Positions 33,496 through 43,879 of a DNA stretch of 64,000 nucleotides are shown in pieces. The stretch is from NCBI GenBank assembly GCA_037126765.1, contig JBBCBC010000016.1, forward strand, positions 13,566,728 through 13,630,727, read 5' to 3'. This DNA is from Stenogyne calaminthoides. Taxonomy: Eukaryota; Streptophyta; Magnoliopsida; Lamiales; Lamiaceae. The notes beneath the pieces were generated by a model, which saw only the letters and a program-made list of their open reading frames with translations, did no database searches and was not told the origin of the DNA. Made by a program: the position numbers and the translations under genes. Position 1 is the stretch's first letter. Every line of letters begins with the position of its first letter.

Positions 33496-34108
33496 TTGAA
33501 TCATTTTCTTGGTTCAACTACCACGCACATGCATTTCGTGATGAACACAATCCAAGCCATATCTACCCATAGACAGGTGCAAGCATCGGTCATGGTCAAA
33601 GTTCATCACTCCACACATGTCGTGCGTATTGACCTCAAGTCAAAGGAGTATCGCATCGCTCCGACTAACCGAGACACTCGTAGACACATATAGTGGAACT
33701 ACATCAAACGGTTTCTCGGATGGGTATACCAATACCCTCTAAGGTATTTGTGCATCCATCATGAGATACCTAGTATCTCGTAGTAAGTGAGATCTTACTA
33801 CACTCTCTAAGACTATGATGCAGATCGCACACCAATCTCCATTGCATCATCAATATCCCTTTCTTGATGATCCTCGATTGTGGCTATTTAAGAATCATGC
33901 TTAAGCCATCTGAGTTCTCAATCACTCAATGACAACAGTGACTCAAGGGAACACATATAAGAATAAATGCAAACAATCAAACATAATATTCTAATGAGTG
34001 TAACACCATACATTTAATATTAAACAAATAATAATATTAAACCAATACTTAATATTATTGAGTATTATGTCCTTACAAAGGATTGTCTCTAGGACACTAA
34101 CACTAACA
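33496..34108 (-). repeat. Copia-E1 5' LTR, truncated
   Basis: It corresponds to about 28876-29491 of the 3' LTR with few differences. It joins directly to gag sequence at a short shared word, TTTGAGGA (33488-33495). About 1 kb of LTR plus leader is missing. This is an internal deletion, not a solo LTR. Confidence 0.88.
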
Positions 34109-34902
34109 GTTTTTTCTCTGCAATTTCAACCGCCTTCGCCATTGTCACAGGGGTGCCACACCACCGGTATTCCAAATCTAAACATCAAATAAAATAATAT
34201 TATAAAAATCTATCAATTTTTTTTGGCGGCAAAAAATGAAAATAACCGGAAATATCTGTAAAAATGGCTAGTTGAAGACTAAAAAATGAGAATCACCCTA
34301 ATCTATTTACTAAAAACCACTGTATTATCCGTTCGTTGGTTGCGAATTTTTTTTTAGAGAAAAGGCAAATTATGTAATTTTCTTGATATCTGAAGCAAAT
34401 AAAATATATATTTAGAGTGAAAAAAATATATATTTGGAGTGAAGAAGAAGAGAGCGAAGAAGAAGTAATAACAAGAGTTGGTGGGTGGAGAAAAGTGTGG
34501 TGGGGGAGGGGAAAAGAGGAGGGGGGGCGGGTAAGAAAATGGGGGAGAGATGGGGTGGGGCAAATTCATGGACACTAGGCAGCGGAGGCAGGTGGCAGGC
34601 GTTGGGCGGTGTTGGGGTGGCGTTAGGCGGGCGATTGAAAAAGAGAGAAAATAAGAAGTCGACTAAAAAATAATAGAGATGAAGAGAAGACTTATGATTT
34701 TTAAAAAAAGACTGCAATAGGTAGTTCATTATTTGTGTGGGTATATCTACTAATTTTGGGGGTGTTAATAACTGGATCATCTCTTATAAGGGAGAGACCA
34801 GAAACTCCCCCACCCTTATTGTGGGCCCCTCAGACGGGTTATAAATCGAAGGATATGTCTAAGTAACATACATTTATGAGAGCCCAAATGCTTTTCTTGT
34901 TA

Positions 34903-35484
34903 GGGTTCGGTTATCCACACCCAATATTAGTAGATACACCTGCACAAATCAAAGACTACCTATTATACTCGTTAAAAAAATCATCTTTCTCCCCTTATAT
35001 TTTTTCCTTCTTTGTCTATCTTTTTCATTTTCCAATTCTTCAGTTTGCCGCCGGCCGCTGCCTCCTCCCGTCGTCCACCACTGCCCTACCCCTCCTTCCC
35101 CTATTTTCTCTCCCCCATCTCTCTCTATCCCATTCTCACGCCACCCCCTCTCTCTTCCCCATATCTCAGGTAAAAGTTAAGGCCTAATTTTTTTTTCTTT
35201 GCCGTCACAAATCAGAATTGAAATGTATTTCATTCAATTGATTTTTGCCAAAAAAAAATATGTGATGATTTTTATTATAGAGAAGTAACAATGATGGCTG
35301 CTGCAGGTGGCGGCGATGCTGTTGTGGTTGGGCGATAGTGCAGCTGATGTGGTCAAAATTAGGGTTAAAGGTTTGAATATATTTTTTTAGTTTAAAATAA
35401 AGAAGGGTATTATAGGACTTTCATAATATTTTTTCTATCTAGATGGTGTATCTACTAATCTTGGGGGTGTTAATAACCGGACCC
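34903..35484. mobile_element. Mutator-like MITE, full copy
   Basis: The ends GGGTTCGGTTATCCACACCC and GGGTGTTAATAACCGGACCC are inverted repeats. The 9-bp flanks are TTCTTGTTA (34894-34902) and TTGTTGTTA (35485-35493), differing at one base. The 582-bp body shares the ATACACC and CTACC words near the ends with the element at 27676-34779 and has no transposase. Nine-base duplications are the mark of the Mutator superfamily. Confidence 0.75.
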
Positions 35485-35521
35485 TTGTTGTTAATCAAAT
35501 CAACATCCATAGTGTTGGGGA

Positions 35522-35592
35522 GATATAGCCCAAGTGGAAAGGTTTGTGGTGAAGGGATAGCTCCTTCACAATGCAGATTCAAATCTACTCAT
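35522..35592 (+). mobile_element. SINE-like head with box A and box B
   Basis: TATAGCCCAAGTGG followed about 50 bp later by GATTCAAATCTAC resembles RNA polymerase III boxes A and B. No poly(A) tail or target duplication was identified, so this is tentative. Confidence 0.35.
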
Positions 35593-36025
35593 GATTGATT
35601 GCAGTTGTTCCATTTTCTTCATTTTAACATCAACTTGCCTACAACTCTATTTGACATAGAGGCCCATCTTGAATTTTGGGCCTTCAGTTTCCATTTCTTT
35701 TTTCTTGAGCTCAATTTCCATTTTTTTTTCTCCAACTCTTATCTTGCTTGTTTTTGCCTCTTGATCTTGCTTTCTTCCTTTAATTGACTTCAAAATAATA
35801 AGCTCGTGCTTGCTTAAAAAATTCTCAACTCACCTATAAAATAATAAAACACTACCATTCTCGAATATTTAATCAATTTATATAGAATATGCATAAAGTT
35901 CTATCAAATTAAGCAAACGAATTTCAAACAATTTGGTAAAAAAAATATGGTGGGTCGAACCTGTAACAATGGCGGAGGGACAACAAACAGCTTGAGATAA
36001 TTAGAGGAATTATATATTTATTGGG

Positions 36026-36067
36026 AGAAGGGTATATTTGACAGTTTACTAATTAAGTGGGTGTATC
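36026..36067. mobile_element. Fragment of the Mutator-like family
   Basis: AGGGTATATTTGACAGTTTA followed by CTAATTAAGTGGGTGTAT is the reverse complement of the subterminal part of the element at 27676. The similarity stops at 36067, before the outer end, so this copy is broken. Confidence 0.6.
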
Positions 36068-37440
36068 GGGTGGTTAGAGCCCGACCCGATTAATTATGTG
36101 AGATTGTTGGGTATTTATTAAACGCATAGCCCGAATATTCGGACCAAAATCCAACCTATTTTGTTTCAGAAAGACAGCCCAACCCAATAAGCCATTCCCC
36201 ACCACGCCTTCTTTAATTTTTGTCCCTACAGCCACTCCCTTTTTTGTTACCTCCAATACTAACAGAGTAGTTTCGTTTCGCTCAAGAATCAACTCGATTC
36301 AGATTCTTTCATCTCTCTCGACAATTCATATTTCCAGACTGTTTTTAAACTTTTGGGAGCTCTTCACTATCCTCTTGCACTCTCGGATTATTTAATTTCG
36401 TTTTTTGATCCTATAATTTGTGCGTGGAATAATTATTCAATGTTTGATCGTTTTGTCAATTTCATTTGAGAATCGCCGGTGTTACATCCCCAGTGCTGAT
36501 GGCTCTTTCCCTCGGCAAGCTCACGCTCATCATTGGTGCAAGTGAGTGATTTTTCAATTGATGCAATTGTGTTCTAATTTTCTGAAGTTTTCATTTTGTT
36601 GTGTTTTTTACTGCTTTTTTTTTGTATTTTTGTTCTATTCCTGTTTGTCGAGTTTGGTGGTGTTGCGGTTTTCCAATTTATGTTTAATTTTAGAGTTTAT
36701 TGTAAACCTGATTTGGGTTCTCTACCTGATGATGTTACTTATTAGCTAGGTTAAATGTATTGCTTGCTATGTTTTCGTTTTTGTTATCAAGTGTGTGCTT
36801 AGTAAGATATGACAGTTAAATTCACTCCTTTACGCGGTTTATAGACTGGGTTTGTTGGGTCACTGGGATGAGGAGCTAAAATTACCCTAACCACATAGGA
36901 CAAGAAAATGCTACTTATAAACTGTTTCTATATATTTAATCGTTATTCTTTAATTTGAGTTTGGGTGCAATTTTGATGCATTCAGTCATTATTCTACAGT
37001 TAAGATGCACATTGTTAGCATTGGTTATATACAGTCTTCGCGAGAATGTTTTACTAAGGAAATTCAATATATGCAGGCCTTGTGGGGTCAGTTCTTGCTA
37101 AAGAGGGATAAGCATCTGGTGTTTCTGATTTTTTCTCCGGTGCATTTAAGGTAATTTTGGTATTGGCAGTTGAACTTGTGGAGATCGTGGAGTGTTGTAT
37201 TTTGACCAACCTAATGAAGCTTCATTACTTTATTTCTTGGCAGATTGCCCTGAAGCAACTTAACAAGATGATAAAACAACATCAAGTTCCAAACCTAGAA
37301 ATGATTCTTTGATGCAACAGGTTTGGAGTTAATTTTCTCTATGATCACGTTCTTGCTTTTTCTCTTGTCTAATTGAGAGGTCTTTCACTAATGTTATATT
37401 TGGTGTCATTTTTTTCTATGTTCTATCTTATTATGTTTTA

Positions 37441-37647
37441 CTCCCTCCGTCCCAGATCAGTTTTCACACTGATTTGGGACCGAAACCAAGGAAAATGTAC
37501 TTTTTGCATAAAGCAATGGCATATAGGTAAATAAGTGTGTGTTTTTGTGAGTAAAAATTGTGTAAAAAGTGTCCATTTTAGGGTGTGAAAACTGATATGA
37601 GACAAACCAAAAAGGAAAGTGTGAAAACTAATGTGGGACGGAGGGAG
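37441..37647. mobile_element. Stowaway-type MITE in DUF1664 intron
   Basis: The perfect inverted ends are CTCCCTCCGTCCCA and TGGGACGGAGGGAG, flanked by TA on both sides (37439-37440, 37648-37649). At 207 bp and with no coding capacity, it is typical of Tc1/Mariner-derived Stowaway elements. Confidence 0.9.
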
Positions 37648-39759
37648 TAGCTGTTTTCATTACACAAATTTTCATACTAGTTTAGAGTTCACTCACCACT
37701 GCATACCATCTTTGATGGATACGATATCTGTATGTTTTGCTTTCACGCCATTTGCTGAGTCAACGGTCAGATTGTTATTCGCCATATGACTGTCAATGTT
37801 GTCTCTTAATTCTTAAAGTTGTCTTGAAGAGGAGAAAGTTTAAGACTAGTGTATTCTGAGGTATTAACTACAAGGTTCATGATTTATTCATGGATCTAGT
37901 TTGATTAAAGTCAAGCTGATGAAAAGATAGAAGACATCTTCGGGCATCAAGAAAACTTGCTGCAACACAATTTGGTAGTGATAGGTGCTTTCTTAATAGA
38001 GTTAATAGTATTTTGAGTATCAATGTAAAACGTACTGTATAGTTGGCCATAGAGAAATAAATAGAATGTTATAATTGATAATAAATGTGAACTGATAGTT
38101 TCTGGCTCTCCTTCTCTTGGTCATACTTGCGATAAATTTTTGACATGCTTTGTCATAATTACATCTCCGCTGTGACTTGCCCCTATTTTGGCCATGTTAG
38201 ATTGGTCTATTAAAACTTATACAAATGCTGTTATAAAAAAACTGATTTAGTTTTGAATATTTTTATAGGTTAATAGCCTGCGAGAGGAGCTGCAATTCTT
38301 GGCATCAAACAGATCTGTTACTATTGTTACTGGAAATCGATCAGGTCACTTTAGCAATTTTTAGATTAAGCAACATATTTTTTCTTATCAACTGCGTGAA
38401 ATTCCAAATGCATCATGCATTTCCTGGTTGGGCACTTCTTCTTTAGCGCTGACATTTGGTGTATTTTTTCAATTTTACTTTTCTTCTGCCATGAATTTTC
38501 TTACAGGCGACCGAATTATAATGGTACAGAGCAAGCAGTATATTTACTGTATGCTTGGATTTTTTCTAGTATTATATGCATCTTTTTCATGTAAGAGTGA
38601 TCTCATGCTTAGAGATTTTATTAGAGACTGGTGCTTTGCTTTTAAGTGATATGGTAATCTGTGGCATCTCTTCTTCATAACCTTTGAAAGGGATCTGTCA
38701 TTCCTTACCATTTTCTCTCTAAATGAAACTTTTTGTTTCCTATCAAAAAAAAAAAAAAAGAGTGATGTGCTTCTCATGTTTTGTTATTTTCTGGTTATTA
38801 AACTGGCTTGAATTCTGTATATATTACTTTGGTTAACAAAAGAAGAACTTCAGTTAGGATCTTCTCTTCAGATGCTAGATTTTCTTTAATATGGTGCAAG
38901 CCTGCTCTTCTGCTATTGTTCTAAAGCTAAATAAATGCATGTATGGACTTTTTCAGATTCAATCCTCCATGCTGCTACTTTAGCTTTATATATGTTTTGA
39001 TGCCTCTCGATGTTCACCTTGATCTTATTATTGATTTGGGAAATAATTTATATTGTACTATTGACTGACTGTATCTTCTCCTACTTTCTGCAGCTTCTGG
39101 AAAATATGGCGTAGTTGTTATTGTTGTAGTTGGATATGGCTACTTATGGTGGAAGGTAATGTTGTATTTCTGGTTTCACACTCTGATAAACACTTCACGA
39201 ATTTGTTTAGAACCTATTTTTTTCCCAAGTTGCTTAAAATTTTGCCCCCTTTTGTCTGTATGCACTTTCTGTTTGCTTTCTCATTATGTGTGTATTGATT
39301 CAATTTCAGAATATGTTTTGCTTTTAGGTGTTTAGAATTAATGTTTGAATAAATTCCTGACTATAATGTAGAGTCAAGCTTAATGAGGCCACACTTTAGT
39401 AGTAGTGGAATGTTTATTTTAACTTAAAAATTACAAGATTGAAAAGTATCTCGTTTTACAAGACTTGAACTCATTAGGTAGGTGAGTTTTTGTTTTCCAA
39501 GTAAACCTAGTAATCATTACTTCTTTCATTTTAAAATATAGTATATTGTTAATCCAACTTTTTTTTTTTGGCTGTTTTGTAAAGAAAAAGGCTGATACAA
39601 TTTTTAATACTTTGCTTGCAGGGTTGGAAACTTCCTGATATGATGTTTGCAACAAGGCGTGGGTTAAATGATGCATGTGCATCTGTAGCCAAACAGCTCG
39701 AGGGTGTTTACTCCTCAGTTTCGGTAAATTTTCAATTCTTGAATTTTGTTTACTGTTCT

Positions 39760-39873
39760 AAATCCGGTATGTTATTGTTCCTTCAGGAGAGAGAGAGACC
39801 CAAATCTGGATTGTTATTGTTCCTTCAGGAGAGACCCAAATCTGGATTGTTATTGTTCCTTCAGGAGAGATCC
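39760..39873 (+). repeat. 36-bp tandem repeat, three units, in DUF1664 intron
   Basis: Units 39760-39801, 39802-39837 and 39838-39873 share AAATCTGGATTGTTATTGTT then CCTTCAGGAGAGACCC. Units 2 and 3 are almost identical. Unit 1 has extra GA repeats and is 42 bp. They follow exon 6 and make a false open frame. Confidence 0.9.
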
Positions 39874-40310
39874 ACACATGATTTACAACTATAGATATTT
39901 GATTGTTTACATCTGTGTATTTTATAATGTTTCTTCATCATTTGTTGTTCTGCAAATCCTCGCTTTTTATAAATTTTTCCTTTAAATTTTACAGGCCACT
40001 AAAAAACGTTTATCGTCAAGAATAGACTGTGTAGATTGTAAAATTGAGGAGTGTGCTGATAATACCTCGGCAACAAAAGTGGAGGTTAGGCAAAATAATT
40101 TGCTGATTATTGATTCAAATCTGCACCTTGTTTCCCTGAAATCCATTCAACTTACTGAGTGGTAATTTGAATAGGTTACTGAATTACGAGGTGATGTGAA
40201 ACTGATAGGTTCAGATGTCCAATCTGTTCACCATGTAGTGCGATCTCTGGTGATTATTCCCTTGCCTCACTACTTTATTCAGTTTCTTTTTGAATCTTAC
40301 TCTACTTTTA

Positions 40311-40739
40311 TGCCTCGTTTGGTTTCAAGTATTGGATAATCAGTGATTATGAATACCGAAATGTGTAACACAGTACCACTTTGTACAAACTTCGTTTGGT
40401 TACAAAATAATGAAATCAATTTTTAGGTGATTACATATCAATTTCTTGTTTGGTGTTATGTATTAAGATCAGTACATAAAATTTATTGACTATTTTCCGC
40501 TTAGATTAAAATCAGTACAAAATTTGTTTTGAAATAAAGGTGAGTTTGTAATTTCAAAATTTGGGGAGCAGACCAAGATTGAGGATACCAGCTCCATGTG
40601 GTTTCCATAATAACCACAACAAAAGGGTATACACAAACTGTGTATACCCTGCTCCAAGGATAATCCATAAAGAGAACCAAACACAATATTAGAGGATATT
40701 AGTCATCAATAACATGCTAATATGAAACCAAACGAGGCC
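40311..40739. mobile_element. Tourist/PIF-Harbinger-like MITE in DUF1664 intron
   Basis: The ends TGCCTCGTTTGGTTTCA and TGAAACCAAACGAGGCC are inverted repeats, flanked by TTA on both sides (40308-40310, 40740-40742). The 429-bp body is non-coding. The TTA duplication suggests PIF/Harbinger. Confidence 0.8.
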
Positions 40740-41558
40740 TTACAGTACTAATATATTGTTTATTGTGGAACTGAAATTAACCTTTTCATGCCACAGGAAG
40801 CTAATATTAGCAGGATAGAAGGAAAACAGGTATCACAATAGCTCCCAGTATCATATGAGTGCAGTTATTAGCACTTCTTTATAATGATGGTATTGTAATG
40901 TTTTATCATCTTTGTAGAATGATATAAACTATGGAGTGGGGAATTTGCTTAATTTCGTGGACAATCTTGGTAGTACCCGCAGCCGTAGCCCAGAGCAAAT
41001 TGAGGCAAGAGTTATATCCCGTGCTCTCTGACTCCTGTTATTTTTAAATAATTCTCCTAACTGATGTAATGAATTATGTAGGGATCTGCATCAAGTTCTT
41101 CCCCTGCTCTTGAAATGCCAAAAGTATCTCCGTCACGGGTAATAAGATCTCGTAAATTAGTTTCTAAATGCCTATGAAATCTTTCTTGCATTCAGATTTT
41201 TTTTTAAGTTTTAGTGGGAGAGTACTACCTGTGTACTCAAAATCATATTACTTCTTTGTGCTTCTCAGACTCTCTTTACCTGCCAACACTTCATCAGAGC
41301 CACCTTCACCTTCTACTGCTAATGGATCCCTGAAGAAAAATGCTGTATTCCTGCCTCTCAGTTCTACACAGAGTGAATAGCTGATTCAGGCCTCAAGGTA
41401 AAAGACTTGGAAAAATACTATGGAGAAAAGAGTGACACTTGGGTGCAACATTGGTGCACTTAATGCTGTTCAATGAAAAAAACTAATTCCATTTACAAAT
41501 ACAATTGAGATACACAGTGCAATTGGTGCATTGACGTATTTGCCTAGAAAAAAGAATT

Positions 41559-41680
41559 GGGGCACGGCTATTGACACCCCGGTGTTTGCTCAATACACCT
41601 GTATGTGATTGTACTAATTGCTAAAAGTGTTATACATATGGGTGTATTGAGCAAAAGTCCGGGTGTGAATAACCAGGCCC
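41559..41680. mobile_element. Short Mutator-like MITE in last DUF1664 intron
   Basis: The ends GGGGCACGGCTATTGACACC and the inverse of GGGTGTGAATAACCAGGCCC are flanked by AAAAGAATT (41550-41558) and AAAAGAATC (41681-41689), 8 of 9 bases equal. The 122-bp body is a near hairpin. It belongs with the elements at 27676 and 34903 by its ends. Confidence 0.7.
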
Positions 41681-41989
41681 AAAAGAATCCCTATACTAAA
41701 AATATAAATGAGAAGATGCGTCTCAACAAGACATAATGGCATAAAGGCTTAGTTTTTGTATGCTTTTGAGTAACAGTATTGCTGTGTTTCTATTGGCTCT
41801 TTATGGAACTTCGGATGTTGCTGGAGGGTCAGGCCTAAATAGCCCTTGGAGTTCAAACAGGACTGAGGAAACGAACATGGAGAGCTCAGGTACTGGTTTA
41901 TTCAGGTTTTTTCGAAGTCGAAGTGCTGTGCAGCCTACCAAGTAGCAGTATGTTGTAGATTGTGAACACAGCAACTATTTAGTATTTAG

Positions 41990-42484
41990 GATATAATTCC
42001 TGCACAGGCATTGCCTGCTATATATATGATTACCAAAATTTTGTAGATCCGGCATTTATTTAGCAAATTAGCTCTTGAAATGCTAGCCGAAATTGTGTCC
42101 TAAATAAATGCTACAGTTTTTTTCACCATGCAGCAGCTACATTGGAAACTAGTAGAAAAGTTTATATAAAAGAAAAATCACATTCATTTGAGGTTTTTTT
42201 TTTTAAAAATTATTGCTGTTGTGTTAGTATGCTATGTGATTTGGTCTACTACAGACACTGGGTGGTAATAATTAGCATTATACTTTTATGTGTTATGATC
42301 TGGTCTGGTATTCTTTGTGTATATTTATTTGTATTACTACAATTGGAGAGACTATCTAAACTTATGTAACTGAATAAATTTAGAAAGATAAGTTGGCAGA
42401 TTTCTCCATTTTTGTTTGTATGCATCCTTTGAGATAATTTTCATACAAAGTATCATTCCTATTTTCATGATTATATATATGCGA
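41990..42484. other. Region downstream of DUF1664
   Basis: This is probably the 3' untranslated region followed by AT-rich spacer. I see no gene or repeat with clear ends. Confidence 0.5.
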
Positions 42485-42605
42485 GACATACTTGCATAAG
42501 ACGGTCTCACGGTGAGATGATGTATAAATTAGGCATTGACGTTTTAACATTTTGGACGGGGTGAGTGTGATTTGTCTTTTGGTTGTATCCTCAGATATCA
42601 TCGTG
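42485..42605 (+). repeat. Dispersed GACGGTCTCACGG repeat, copy 1
   Basis: CTTGCATAAGACGGTCTCACGG is followed by TTTTAACATTTTGGA. The same pair of blocks in the same order is found at 52245-52330, where an inverted partner is also seen. It is probably a MITE, here with one end clear. Confidence 0.5.
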
Positions 42606-43480
42606 AGGCAAATGCATATGAGTTTTTATTTACATATATTCATATGCTTTGCAATTTTAACAACTTTTGTTGTCCGTTACGGTTTGACTTAAGGCAAACT
42701 CTAAGGTGAACAAAGACGACTTCTAAAACCAACTAGGCTTGTCTAATAAATAAGAAGGGCTTGAGCTTTTCTTTTTGGCCATTTAAGTCCAACATGTCAG
42801 CTTATTTAACACTTTATATATATATAAATATATAACACATAAATATATAGTAAAATGATCTACATAAAATGCAAATTGGTCATTTCTACTTTATACATAA
42901 AATAATAAGGGGCCTCATTGTGGGGTACAAAATATATGTGATAATTATTATGAGGTACAATTCAAAACCCTTCTTACTTTTAGATACAAAATGAGATATA
43001 AACTACCAACATTATCCTTACTTATTTTTCCTCCCACTAGCCCACGAGCTGGCCACTTTTCAGTGATTAGATGGTTTTGTCTTCCTTTCCCATTTTCCAT
43101 GTTTTCGAGTTATACTATATATGCAAAAGTGACAATTGATTCGGTGTAATATAGTACAAGTCGGTCGCACAGATTATGCGATGGACTCCCCTACGTCGCG
43201 TTGACCATGCGACGCTTTTTTTTTTTTTTTAAATTTCGTTTTTTTTTAATTTTTATAATATTCTATTTATTTATAATTTATAATTATTTATTTATGATTT
43301 ACAATTAAAAATTTATTTAATTGTTGACTGGGGTGTACAAATAATATGTAGTTGATTTATACAATAATTAATATTAAGCATTAATTTTATACAAATAATA
43401 TTAATCAGTCCAAAAATACGTTTTCAAAATAATAGTAAACATCAATTTAATACAGTCTTAATAAAAAAAGCTACATGAAT
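42606..43480. other. AT-rich spacer
   Basis: I see no gene. A short CG-richer stretch at about 43170-43210 contains GCGATGGACTCC and CATGCGACGC, followed by a poly(T) run. Its meaning is unclear. Confidence 0.5.
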
Positions 43481-43489
43481 TTAAATGTC

Positions 43490-43870
43490 ATTTCCCCAAT
43501 CAAACCACGATTTCCTTTTTATCTGTGACCCTTCAGGTTCGTAAACATGTATTTTAGCAGTTGTCCATCTTTGATGCGTGAATGTTGCACAAACTTTGAA
43601 GAATTCTATTTTAAAATCAGCTGGATCTCCATTCATCTTGAATTTACCCTGTAATTAAAATAAATAAGATGCACATGTGTTCACAAAAATAATAATAAGT
43701 GTAAAATACAAACATGATAACCTACTTGGAATATAGTCCACATGTGTTCCCGACACTCGGAAGGAACCATGGGCCAGTTTGTCCATTTTGGGTCAAGGTA
43801 CTTGCAGCATATGCTCCGTACCACGTTATTCACACAGTATCCAAATCGTGCGATGAAACTGTTGTCCAAT
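43490..43870 (-). pseudogene. Plant transposase-associated fragment
   Basis: The minus strand reads FIARFGYCVNNVVRSICCKY and WTNWPMVPSECREHMWTIFQ (43681-43869). An AT-rich intron-like gap follows, then GDPADFKIEFFKVCATFTHQ and WTTAKIHVYEPEG (about 43490-43640). The W-x-x-VP-x-E-x-x-x-x-MW-x-x-F pattern recalls the domain of the plant En/Spm (Ptta) transposase family and its host-derived relatives. Only two short pieces are preserved. The identification is tentative. Confidence 0.35.
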
Positions 43871-43879
43871 TAGTTCGTC

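Larger units (their letters stand above)
27896..34108 (-). mobile_element. Copia-E1 retrotransposon with deleted 5' end
   Basis: The minus-strand order is truncated 5' LTR (34108-33496), gag, protease, integrase, RT, RNase H, polypurine tract and 3' LTR (29491-27896). The 5-bp flanks GTTTT (27891-27895 and 34109-34113) agree and set the ends. It lies inside the Mutator-like element. A deletion removed the 3' part of the 5' LTR, the primer-binding site and the start of gag. A relative, Copia-E2, lies at 60910-64000. Confidence 0.85.
27676..34779. mobile_element. Mutator-like non-autonomous element split by Copia-E1
   Basis: The left end GGGTCCAGTTATTCACACCC (27676) is matched inversely at the right end by GGGTGTTAATAACTGGATCA (to 34779). 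Imperfect 9-bp flanks are TTTTTTATA (27667-27675) and TCTCTTATA (34780-34788). Without Copia-E1 (27896-34108) it would be about 0.9 kb. The right arm holds a G-rich, GAAGAAG-rich filler whose open frames are Pro/Phe-rich low complexity. No transposase is visible. The family has a second full copy at 34903-35484, a short one at 41559-41680 and a fragment at 36026-36067. Confidence 0.7.
36499..41945 (+). pseudogene. DUF1664 family gene, with stop and frameshifts
   Basis: Family known only as DUF1664: N-terminal hydrophobic segment, a second membrane segment, then coiled coil; function unknown. Exons read: 36499-36541, 37077-37150, 37244-37320, 38269-38344, 39094-39155, 39622-39723, 39995-40084, 40175-40249, 40797-40829, 40918-41004, 41082-41138, 41269-41397, and a final coding piece about 41805-41945. 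It begins MALSLGKLTLIIGA; YGVVVIVVVGYGYLWWKGWK (exons 5-6) is a membrane segment; exons 6-10 are helical. Phases agree except in exon 3, which is 77 nt where 78 are needed. A TAA lies in frame at 37109-37111. Exon 12 is out of frame with exon 11. TAG ends it at 41378-41380. The intron after 41004 has a GC donor. It is either a recent pseudogene or read through assembly errors. Confidence 0.75.

Noticed and set aside
34354..34780. Pro/Phe-rich frames that look like a secreted proline-rich protein
   Set aside because: They are low-complexity translation of the G-rich arm of a Mutator-like MITE. A glycine-rich frame on the other strand is equally open.
36074..36292. 72-codon minus-strand frame upstream of DUF1664
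   Set aside because: It overlaps the likely promoter and 5' untranslated region and has no domain.
39616..39985. 92- and 79-codon plus-strand frames as a small repeat protein
   Set aside because: They start in DUF1664 exon 6 and run into the intronic 36-bp tandem repeat. The splice donor at 39724 fits the gene.
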